The translations under genes and the position numbers were made by a program. A DNA stretch of 64,000 bases, from assembly GCA_015680685.1 (NCBI GenBank), contig MNCI01015910.1, forward strand, positions 1,292,592 to 1,356,591, written 5' to 3'. The first letter of the stretch is position 1. The number at the start of each line of letters is the position of its first letter. This DNA is from Gnetum montanum. Lineage: Eukaryota > Streptophyta > Gnetopsida > Gnetales > Gnetaceae. This document shows positions 10,345-19,468 of the stretch, one piece after another. The notes under the pieces are model-generated. The model did not search any database, was not told where the DNA came from, and was given only the letters and a program-made list of their open reading frames with translations.

Positions 10345-11300
10345 ACCCACATTCAAAAAGTCCGTAGGCTCTGGGAACGTCCTTTGGAACAAGAGTTAAA
10401 GTCTTAAACACAAGAGTTTACCAAAAATAAAACAATGTATCAACCAAAATATATACACTAATGATACAACCGGAAATGAGGGGAACCATAGAGAGAAGGA
10501 TGGAGAGGAGAGAATGGAATGGAATCCCAAGAACAAGGTGGTGTACAGCCCCTTGTGTGTTTTGTGATTAATGTAACTTGGCAAGTCTCATTCCAACGCT
10601 GGCCTCAAACCAACCACTTCCAGTGACTTCGCATCAATGCATTCGGTTAAACCATCCACTTGGATACGAGGATGCATCTCCAAAGAGCCACCACCATTCT
10701 GACAAAAAAAGGGAGAGAATGGGAAGTGAGAAGGGCCTTAGTTAGAGGGAACACTTTTGGTTCCATAACCAGTGCTTATAGCCCAAATTTTATTTCGTCT
10801 AAGGGGTGTGCTTTGAATTCTCACTTAGTTTGTTTGTTTGTTTTTTGAATTTTGTGTTTTGTATTTTTATGCATGAGAACCACACCATGCAAAGACTTCC
10901 TATTTTTATTATCTCAGCTTCCAATAATTGGGTAACATCGGAACAGTAAGAAAACTTAAGAAGAAAACATCCAAGCACCCAAGAGAACGGTCAACACAAA
11001 AACATCAAGTTCCCTTGAATTCACATCCTTGGCAATCCTTGAGTCCTTCCTTAGTTTGAGAAATACCCAGTCACCGATTTGTTAAAGTTCTTATTAGAAG
11101 GGGACTATACATTTCCAAGCCAAAAGGAACCATAGAAATTGGTGGATGGATGGATGAAGTGATCTCATTACCTACCATATCAAAAGAAACATACCTTAGT
11201 ATCAACATTGTGACTTAAATGTAAAAACCAAACATTAGCAATCAATATGAAAATAGTTCATACCATCAGTCCGAACACTTATTATGGGACAAAATTATAG
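10345..11300 (-). other. Post-pol non-coding region of C
   Basis: No coding signal. It holds conserved boxes shared with the other copies: sense GCATGGTGTGGTTCTCATG near 10870-10890, sense CTCCCTCTAACTAAGGCCCTT-like sequence near 10735-10755, and sense GCGAAGTCACTGGAAG near 10615-10632. Confidence 0.65.
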
Positions 11301-11307
11301 GGTGGAT

Positions 11308-11475
11308 CGCACACACACACACACACAAAAATGGAAAAAGTATAACGATGTTGTAAAACAAAAACTAGAAAAGTTAAAGAAATTTGTTAAACAAAAATTA
11401 GAAAAGTTAAAGAAATTTGTAAAACAAAAATGTGTAAAACAAAAACGTTGTAAAAAAAATGTGTAAAAAAAACAT
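11308..11475 (-). repeat. T-rich tract of C with a CA repeat and tandem units
   Basis: The plus strand has about nine CA units (11310-11328), then about 2 units of a 33-34 bp repeat beginning AACAAAAATTAGAAAAG, then AAACAAAAATGTG words. On the sense strand it is T-rich and follows the purine motif at 11519-11529. Confidence 0.75.
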
Positions 11476-11518
11476 AAAAGAACTGAGGGCCCCATATGGT
11501 TAGCATAGGCGGCCATCT

Positions 11519-11529
11519 CCCCCATGACT
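11519..11529 (-). promoter_or_regulatory. Internal polypurine-tract-like motif (C, integrase end)
   Basis: Sense AGTCATGGGGG is identical over 11 bp to the 3' polypurine tract of the same element. It continues GGGGGAGATGGCC. It is retained although the whole RT-integrase region next to it is gone. Confidence 0.65.
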
Positions 11530-11599
11530 GAGTTGTAAGGGAGAGATCTAAAATAATGAGCATTTGTTTGAATTTCGTAGAAGTGCCCAACTTCTCCCA

Positions 11600-12299
11600 A
11601 CTGATGTTCTTAGGTTGAGAGGTGGAAGTTGGCGATGCTCATGTTTCAATGTGTCTATGCCTTCATTGTTGGCATAGGTTTCCTCAATTTGTTCCATGCA
11701 TATTTGGTTGCTCCTTCAAGTAGCTGTCAACCATGAGGTGTCTACTACTGGTTGTGTGGTTGCTACATACAGGCATCTTTGTTGCAAAGTTTCAAAGGCA
11801 CACTTGTTACATGGAGGAGATGAGCATCCCTCCATGTCATCATCCGATGAATCACTGTATGTGATGCATGGAACTTTCCTCTTCTTGATCTTTCCACATA
11901 AGTTTATCTTAGAGATTTCCAAGGAAAGATCATGGATCCTAAGGCATGCATCTACTGTACTTAGCCATGCCCTTCCCATTATAATTGGAAAGTCTCCTTC
12001 ATTATTGTTCACTTCAATCACCAGAAAGTCAGCTGGGTAAGACCAACCACACACGGTTGTAATGATGTCCTTCACCAATCCCAAGGGAATGGTGATGGAC
12101 TAGTCTGCCAGCTCTAGTTGAATGTTGCTCTTCTTAAGTTGGGGCAGGTTCCAGGCATGATACATCTTTCGTGAAATCAAGTTGACTCCAAAACCTGAGT
12201 CAAGAAGAGCCCTATGTGGTTCATTTTTGGTGATCTGTAAATAGATTAAGGGACTCCTAGGGTCAATTAGTTTCCTAGGAAGGTGACCTACCTTGATCT
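11600..12299 (-). pseudogene. Protease of C
   Basis: This is an aspartic protease domain continuous with gag. The catalytic loop reads LLDSGFGVNLIS (about 12170-12200), keeping Asp-Ser-Gly. The open stretch 11716-12084 has the flap region and the ending PIIMGRAWLSTVDACL, a motif shared by Athila/Tat proteases (usual ILGRPFLAT form). An acidic run SDSSDDDMEG and four cysteines follow. One stop separates the catalytic loop from the flap. After about 11600 the RT domain should begin, but the sequence jumps to the integrase end. Confidence 0.85.
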
Positions 12300-14834
12300 A
12301 GTCAGTTACGGTATGCATTAACATAACCGTATGTGTTACGCCCTGTTGGACTGAAGGGTGTTCCGAAGTGTTAGATGGTGGAGGAGTGTACATGGCCTCA
12401 ACTTTTTGTTGTTGTGAGAGTTTATCTAGGCTTTTGGTTCTGAAGTAAGATTTTCTCTTTTTACAGTTGTCAGAACCAGTAGCAGGTTGGATATTTACAG
12501 CTCTCGTAGCGTGACGTTGCTGCGGTTGACGAGGAAGTTCCCCTTGCATTGTTGGAGCAGGAGGTGTTATGGGAACTACTTGTGGTGGAAGAGGTTCGGG
12601 TGGATTAGGAGGATGGTGTGGGTATGGAGTGTCTCCCGGAGGAGAAGGAGTCCTTTTGAAGTACTCCCGAACTTGGTAGTGATGATTGGAAGTTGCGTGA
12701 CCCATAGAGTCACTTGGAGAAATCGGTTACTACACATAATATCCATAAGGGTCAGGCTGCTAGTAAGGGTACTGTTGTTTCGGCGATGGCATCCCCCATG
12801 ACTGTGGGTATTGCCATTGCTGATGTTGTTTGATGGACTGTGGTGGAGTTCCACTTGGATAATATGTTAGTGGGTGGTGGAACTGCCTTGGGTTACCTTG
12901 TGTATAAGGTAACCTTCGGGGTGTTTGCCATTGGTTGAGTCTTGAATTTAGTGCATACACCCTAGACTCCTGTAGATGTGAGTTGATAGGACAACATCCC
13001 TTAGGATGGTCATAGTGGTAGATCTCACATCCACCGTCATCATCTGTGTCAAAATCTATAGCCACATCGGAGTTAGTGATTTTCCCCTTGCCCTTGTTAT
13101 GTGCAGGGCTTAAATCTCTCCACTTGTTCTTACCTTTGTCACTACTTTGTTCTATTTTAGACTCTTCTACAATTTTTAAGACAATTTCTATTTTACAGTA
13201 TAAGGAACTCCATACATCATCTACCTTAGCCGCTATTTCTGTTAATTTTTGGATCGGCAAGGTTTTCCAGTTCACCAACTCTTAGAGTGGTGACTCATCC
13301 TCTTCATCACAAAATTTCACTCCCTTCTTTCGAAGGGAGGGATCGTGGTTGTACTCCTCTGCACTTTCCCTTTTGCATAGCTCACCTTCTTCATTTGCTA
13401 CTTGCTCCAACAAGCTTTGTACTTCATGGGCTCTAAGTTGTGAGAGTCTCCCTTGGGCGTAGGTCCCAAGGGTTCTCCTCGTTTCATGCCTTAGCCCATC
13501 CACGATGTGGTGCAGTTGATTTTGCTATGCGTATCCATGGCCCAGGCAACGATGTAACAATGTGTAATAGCGGGCCATGGTAGCATACAATGGTTCATGA
13601 TGACCTTTCTTCTAGCCTTGGATCTGCTTACACAAATTGGACACTCTGGAGTACGTTTGATCCTTTTCGTTAAACAGTTCTAGCATTGTACTCCACCTCC
13701 TAATGGTTTTCGGTTCTAAGGACTGGTACCAGCTCTCTGCATCTTTGGTGAGTGTCCTTGGGAACAACTTAAGTTCCTACCACTCACTTTCTATATTCTG
13801 CAAGGCATAGGCATCATGGAATGCCTGTAAATGATTTTGCGGATCAGCATTGTATCCCCCTTTAAATCGTGGGATATTGTTCATGTCTAATCGCTTGATC
13901 CGACTATCCTTCAAATGCCTTGTGGAATCCTAACTGCCTCCATTTTGTCAAGCATACTTCAGGTTGCGAGTAGGGGCTCGTCATGATCATCTCTTTCATG
14001 ATGCTTGTGATGTCTACGTGATTCCCTACTCTCCCTACGTCCTTGTCCTTGTCCTCTCTCTCGACTTTCCCATCGAGGTCTTTCCTCCTTTTTACTTTTA
14101 TCCTCACCTTTATGTTCATGGTGGCTACACCCAGATGTGGAAGGAGAGGGTGAGTGATGTGAAGAAGGGGAAGAAGAAGGAGAACCATCACCATGATGAT
14201 GTTTCTTGCCTTCTCTTCGACTGCTATGGCCCCAATCGTGGTGACGATCTAAGTGCCCGTCCTTAGCATGAGTGGTTGTTCCCTCTATGAACAGCTGGTG
14301 TTCATAGGCATTAGAACCAGGGATATGTATCGTTAATCATATGTTTTGATACCCTTCATCCTCACCATCATTAGGAGGGAGAACATCATTTGTTAAAGAA
14401 CCTGTGATAAGGGGTTCCTCATCTCCTATTTCGCTAAGGACGTGCAGGGCTTTGCCCTTCAGAAAAGTATGCTGACTCTCCTACCTTAAGTCTCTCATAC
14501 ATTGGGCATCTATGGTATAATAATCCCTCATGTCAAAATCATCCGCAACATATTCATCATATAGTTCTTGCATGCCAATCTATGCCAAGGAACGAAACAG
14601 CATGCGAGAGATTGATCGATCTAGGGGTAACACGATGTTACCTTGCAAATCTCTCCACCGCAATTGTTCGTCTTGATGGAGAACAAAAGTAAAATTAGGA
14701 ATATACTCATCAGGATGAGTATATGTCATCTTATATTGTTTAGGACTTGGCTGATTTTGGTTATGTTTTTTATCTTTCTGATTGTCTTTTGTATGGTCCT
14801 TAGGTGGTGAGTTGCTCTTATGAGAAGAAGGCAT
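12300..14834 (-). pseudogene. Gag of C, the least decayed gag in the window
   Basis: This is the structural protein of the virus-like particle. It starts at the ATG at 14832-14834, about 120 bp after the primer site. The N-terminus is Lys/Gln-rich (residues 1-35). It is followed by MTYTHPDEYIPNFTF, a conserved block also present in F. Then come an acidic stretch, an Arg/Lys/Glu-rich stretch (about 13900-14270), the capsid-like core, a helical part (13282-13503; LRAHEVQSLLEQVANEEGEL), an acidic CEIYHYDHPKGCCP segment (about 13000) and a Pro/Gln-rich C-terminus with PQSWGMPSP. A handful of stops and frameshifts interrupt it. It leads into the protease. Confidence 0.85.
12793..12803 (-). promoter_or_regulatory. 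Polypurine-tract-like motif inside gag (C)
   Basis: Sense AGTCATGGGGG, identical to the 3' polypurine tract. It is read as Ser-Trp-Gly here, whereas the integrase-end copy is read in another frame as Val-Met-Gly. Confidence 0.55.
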
Positions 14835-14957
14835 TTTTATTGGTGTGCTAATTTTACTGTTATATAAATTTTTATCTTGATTAACCTGAAGGTTCGTTAA
14901 GGCTCACAATGATGTGAGAGATATCCCTTATGTTCTATTCAGTGCACAAACACTTAG

Positions 14958-14975
14958 TCCCCAACAACGACGCCA
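14958..14975 (-). promoter_or_regulatory. Primer binding site of C (tRNA-Asp-like)
   Basis: Sense TGGCGTCGTTGTTGGGGA lies one base inside the 5' LTR. It differs at three positions from the tRNA-Asp-type site TGGCGCCGTTGCCGGGGA used by Athila/Tat elements. Confidence 0.85.
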
Positions 14976-14976
14976 A

Positions 14977-16035
14977 TGATGAGTGGCAAGGTACCCCTAC
15001 ACTCAACCATACGAAACGAGCGTAGCACGCGTGATCCGATCGAACTTCGCAGACTAAATGCCTAAACGCCGCATGGAACACTTGGGGTTAATCATTTGTT
15101 GTCTTCCCAGACTTACTTGTTGTTGTCACGGTGTATGGTTAAGTAAGTCTGAGGTATATGATTTTTATGGTCTTTTATGGTGTTTTCTCCTATGCTATGA
15201 GGTGAAGTGTTGAGGAAGCTAACTAACTCTAACTAAGGACCTAAGTCTAAATTAACTAGTGTCAGCATCCATTCCCACTTACCATACACACCCTAAACTA
15301 TGCAACTGTGGCTACCAAACTCTAATCATTACTGGGATCACCACACGTAACGCACGTGCTCGAAGTGGTCGTACTAAGGCACTTAACTAGCCTAAGTGTG
15401 ATAAGCATCCATTCCTTGGCTAACCGTACACATCCATGGATGCTCGTAGGCAAGTCATACTTATCCCACATTCTAGGAGTTGAGCGTGAGAGAACCTAAT
15501 CATGATGAGCAGCCAATTCCTTGACTAGCCATACACATCCGTAGATGCTCATAATCAAGTCGTACTCATACCACGTTGCGACGAGCAGCCGATTCCTTGA
15601 CTAGCCGTACACATCCGTAGATGCTCGTAATCAATTCATACTCATACCACACTAACAACAAGTAATAAATGACATGTAATAAATAACAGGTAATAAATCC
15701 TATTTCATGCACTACAAGGTTTATCCACAAAGCTCATCTTTATTACTATACACAACTTGCGTTCAGGTACAAAGCTGCTCAAATAAAGATCCATTCACTT
15801 GGGGACTCCTATTGCGGGCACATGGAAAATATTCTATCTCTGGAGTGATCAAACTACCAGAGTTTTCCTACTTCTAGCCTAGGATGAGAAATGAGGGGAG
15901 TGCCACCTCTTATTTATAGATTTGGTGGGGGACCACGATATCACGTACGTGATATCGCAAGGAACGACGCAATATCGCGAAGGCCGCAATATTGTGTACA
16001 CGATATCACGGCCTATGCAATATCGCATCTCATCA
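14977..16035 (-). repeat. 5' LTR of element C
   Basis: About 1059 bp. The sense strand starts TGATGAGATG and ends TCATCA. The U3 palindrome block (15930-16031) has one or two more GATATCG/CAATATCG units than the 3' LTR. Sense TATAAATAAG (about 15908-15920) is the TATA box. Confidence 0.93.
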
Positions 16036-16040
16036 CCCTT
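16036..16040. repeat. Target site duplication of C, right
   Basis: CCCTT, identical to 8508-8512. Confidence 0.9.
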
Positions 16041-18531
16041 CAAAGCAGGTGTAAAGAACTTTGAGTTCTGCATTTTCTATTTCTAGCTTTTTGTTTGTCT
16101 CTTTATGCACCTTGAACTTGCCCTTGTATAAAGAATACAAGGGGGCCACTTTTTTCTCATGGTCTAACGACAGGCTCCTAGCTGTAAGCATAGCTAAGTT
16201 TGCATAATGAAGGTTGGCTAGTTCCATATATTCTATCATTTCTTCAATATGTAGCTCCTTGAGATGAATCTCAACTTGGTTGTAGCCATTTAATCCATCA
16301 AAGATGGGTTGCCATACCTTGCCTCCTTCCTTGAGCTGTTGGAGGGCTTGATTCATCTTAGCCTTTGTGACTTGGATTTCTTTTTCGTTAATTTCTTTTT
16401 TCAATCCCACTTGGTCCCTATAGTAATTTCTCACTTGTTCAAACTTGAGGGCCTCATTCTTCTAAGTGGTGATTTCAATGGTTATCTTCTATCACAAGGA
16501 TCAAACTTCCTCCATTGATAGATTACAATTTTTAGTAGCCAATCTTCTCACATCAGTGTTTACCCTAGCTAGCACCTCCTGCTATTGGTGGATAAAATCC
16601 TTCATTTTTTGGTTTTCAAGACCAACATTGCATAAGTAATGAACTTCTATAGTCAACCCAACATTCTCCTAGTGAACCTCTGCTAAGTCCTTATTTAGAT
16701 AATAAGAATGGGCTTCCACTGAGCACTTGTTGAAGATCACCGAATCCCGCTCATACTCAACATTTTGAAGCTTGGTTTGAAGCAATTGGAAAGCTTCATC
16801 TTTGGTGACTTCATGATTGTGTATAGCCAGATTAGCAAGTTGGGCCCTCAATTGGGCAACTTTCGTAGCTAAGTGTTGATTGTTTGCTTAAGCTACTTTC
16901 AGTTGCCCCTCTAGGATGAGGCACTTACCCTTTTCCAAGAGCAGCTTCGACTAGGTTGCAGTGACGTTTTCTGGAAGGTCAAAGACATCTGAAAGTGGTT
17001 GCTCAGTTCCCACCAGTCAATCCAACAATTCTTCCTATTGTGATGCATTAAGTCTACCAGTCTGAGTACCTATAGATGTCTACACATCTCTAAGCCCATG
17101 TACATCTGGTATAGGTACCACAGGTGCATTGAGAGCTATGGCAATCGTATCGGCAACCACTTATACCGTGACTTCCTATCCTTGGTGTTGCATTACTAAG
17201 ACAGTTGCCCCCTCATCCTCCTCCAAGTGCATCGAGAAAGTAACAGCATTTCCTAAAATTTATGGAAATAGTTGTTGGATCACTGACACTGTTAGTTCTT
17301 GAGTGCTAGGTTCTATTCTCGGAGGAACTTATGTTTGCGCAATCGAAAGCATCAGCCCTACCCTCTCCAATAAGCTCACAGATCGAGCCACATGTTCTAG
17401 ATGGCTCAAGGTATGGCGATACACAGATGGGTCTCCACCACTACTGGTTTCCACCTATTGCTCCTATTGATGAAAGAGCAACTGTCGAATCTCATGTATG
17501 TGCTCTGTAACTGTGCATGAGTTTGACCCTTTTGCTTGTGTGAATGGTGGAGGTGGTGGTTGCTCTTCCACCATTCTGGTTGTGGAAAGTGTTTTATCTT
17601 TCATCATTTCATGTCACAAGGCAATTGAGGCATGACGAAGTATGTCATTAGCATATCATGTTATCCCTGCCCATTTGCACAACTTTCTAATCAGGCATGG
17701 AAAGGGCAAAGCTTGCATTCCACATTTATTTTTTGCAAATCGTTTCTCAATTTCCAAGAAGAGTAACTATGGAATGTTGATAGAAAATTTTGCACTTAAA
17801 GTGGCACATGCATGAGCAAAGAAGGTGGTGATTTTGCTAGGTCTTACCATTGGATTTAAGTGGTAAGACACAATTTTGGAGTAAAGTATTTCTGCAGTGG
17901 TCAATGTGCCAAACTCCTTACGATCTACCCCATAGCATCGCTTGGTCCACTTCGCTTTCACCTCAGGGTTTGCTTATTTTAAAATTTCTTCCACATCAAC
18001 CCTGAACTCAAGCAACCCAAGAGCTTGCACAATTGCCTTTGCAAAGTAAGACACATGGATGTCTTTGATTCTTACTCATGACCCTGGTTGCCAATTTGTC
18101 CAGAAGAGATAGGTTTCCCCTAGATACCACTCACCACTAAACATGATGATTAGCCACATGGGAGAACTTTGTAGTTGAGTTCTGACTTTGTTTGGTGCAC
18201 TTTCTAGGAATGGTCTAAATTTTAATTCTTGAAGGATCATTCATTGCACCTCTTTCTTCTTGATAGCATCAAGGTAGGCCCTGGTCAAGGTGACCTCAAG
18301 CCATGGCACTCTTGCTGGAGTCTCATCCTCACATGATTGTGTTGTGGCGACCTCTTCTTCAAGAATCTAACAAATAGATTCCATGTCAAGTTCCTCGCAG
18401 AGAGGGCCAGTTGCATACGAGCCCTCCAAGTTCTCTTGAGGTCACGTGTCTCATTCCCATTTGGTTCTAGGTTACTTCTCCCAAGGTTGTGATGGTTCTT
18501 CCTCCCTTGAATGCCTTGGTTTTGGTGCCAT
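16041..18531 (-). pseudogene. Extra (env-position) ORF of B, N-terminal and central part
   Basis: The start is the ATG at 18529-18531, directly after the acceptor-like TTGTAG. The N-terminus is MAPKPRHSR. At about residues 180-300 (17600-17990) lies a domain with ECYGV/DRKEFGTLT, YHLNPMVRPSKITTFFAHA and LPFPCLIRKLCKWAGI. I recognise this as resembling the putative plant transposon protein domain (Pfam PF20167, from memory). A Pro-rich linker follows, then a long coiled coil (16036-16860) rich in Lys, Glu, Gln and Leu. The C-terminus is at 8225-8512, cut off by C. The full protein would exceed 900 residues. No signal peptide or membrane span is seen, so the env role is unproven. Many stops. 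Confidence 0.75.
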
Positions 18532-18907
18532 CTACAATCATAGCACAACTACAAATTAAAATGTGTGCATGTTGCCTAAAATGATAATAATATACCTTTG
18601 TATGATGGCTCGTCTATGACAGTGACATGTGCATTTTGTTTGATCTAAGGTGGTGTACATAAATCATTACATGTGATGTCCTAGAGTGTAGTTGAAGGGT
18701 TAAAAATAAATAATGAATTAAAGTGAATTCTTCGATTAATCCTAAAAGGCGTTAACCCTAAGAGGCATTTTGATTAGCCCTAGGAGGCATTAAGTCTTCA
18801 ATGCATTGAGTCTTGGAATTTTGATCAACCCTAGGAGGCATTAAGTCTTTGGTTAGCCATATTGTCACGATGTACCAAATCATGGGCCCCCATGATGTAG
18901 AGCATAC
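18532..18907 (-). other. Candidate 5' UTR intron upstream of B's extra ORF
   Basis: The donor reads CAAAG/GTATGC (exon end 18908-18912) and the acceptor ATTGTAG is followed at once by the ORF's ATG, giving 376 bp. E has CAAAG/GTGAGG and H CAGAG/GTATGC at the matching place; D and C keep the TGTAG-ATGGC acceptor. A purine motif CATCATGGGGGC lies inside (18886-18897). Confidence 0.6.
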
Positions 18908-19052
18908 CTTTGGTAGCAAAAGGGTGAAGGAACAGTTGGATGTAGACAATGATAGGAAGGTTAGGTGCTTAGGAAGGAGATTGGGCATAGAAAACTCGAA
19001 AAACTCCCCTAGCATTATGAGCAAATGGAAAAAATTCAAAGGCACAATGCCC

Positions 19053-19170
19053 ATATATATAGTATTTTTGTGGTTGCGTTGATGGGGCCATGTAAATGGG
19101 GCTGCGTAAGCATAGGTGGATGCGCATACGAGGTCGTGTCGATGCAACTATTCAACTATGTTGACCACTA
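19053..19170 (-). promoter_or_regulatory. Candidate internal promoter for B's extra ORF
   Basis: Sense ACTATATATATGGGC (19050-19064) is a TATA box about 150 bp before the splice donor. Upstream of it, 19077-19165 carries ACGAGGTCGTGTCGATGCAA-type words that match the U3 repeats of B's own LTR (ACGAGGTCACATCGATG). The arrangement of repeats, TATA and leader is the same as in the LTR. Confidence 0.55.
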
Positions 19171-19415
19171 TTGACTCATGAATTAAAGGCCCAAATCTAT
19201 GAATTTTAGCATAAAATTGGAGTCATTCAGGAGCTTAGAGACTCAAGAACATCATGAAACAAAAAGGAAGGGATGTTAGTGTCAAAAGAAGAGTCAAAGT
19301 CAGGAGAATGTCAGAATATGGAGCATGGGTGATGGAGGGTCCCATGATGGATAGCATGAAAATGGGCATCGTATTATATCAAAGGAGTATAAGATCAACA
19401 AGAAAATCCAAAGGA

Positions 19416-19468
19416 TATGCAAGTGGGTCCTCCCCATAGTAGGCTTAGGCGTTATTTGCCCTTGCACA
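19416..19468 (-). other. Conserved post-pol hairpin (copy B)
   Basis: The sense stem arms TGCAAG and CTTGCA pair. The loop side has AGCCTACTATGGGGAGGA. The small inner GGC/GCC stem of other copies is lost here (GCCTAAGCC). Confidence 0.7.

Larger units (their letters stand above)
8513..16035 (-). mobile_element. Element C: non-autonomous gag-protease LTR element (TR-GAG-like)
   Basis: 7523 bp bounded by LTRs at 14977-16035 and 8513-9537 with a perfect CCCTT duplication. It keeps the primer site, gag, protease, the integrase-end purine motif, the conserved hairpin, a 67-codon remnant at the extra ORF position and the 3' polypurine tract. RT, RNase H and integrase are absent: a few dozen codons after the protease the sequence jumps to the last codons of integrase (around 11540-11600). 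Gag-only elements of this kind are known in plants and depend on relatives for RT and integrase. Confidence 0.9.

Noticed and set aside
11284-11600. ORFs on both strands over the CA repeat and AAACAAAAA units
   Set aside because: Simple repeats open in several frames; the only meaningful part is the last few integrase codons and purine motif at 11519-11545.
11696-12040. Plus-strand ORF of 114 codons
   Set aside because: A shadow of the protease of C; the minus-strand frame has DSG-type and MGRAW motifs.
12487-12801. Plus-strand ORF of 104 codons (RRRRSPFEV)
   Set aside because: It is the reverse complement of the Pro-rich part of C's gag, which is the real frame on the minus strand.
13964-14266. 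Plus-strand ORF of 100 codons in C
   Set aside because: Complement of the Arg/Lys-rich gag segment; no independent support.
16041-18531. Calling the extra ORF an envelope gene
   Set aside because: Position fits, but no signal peptide, fusion peptide or membrane anchor is visible; described as an env-position ORF only.
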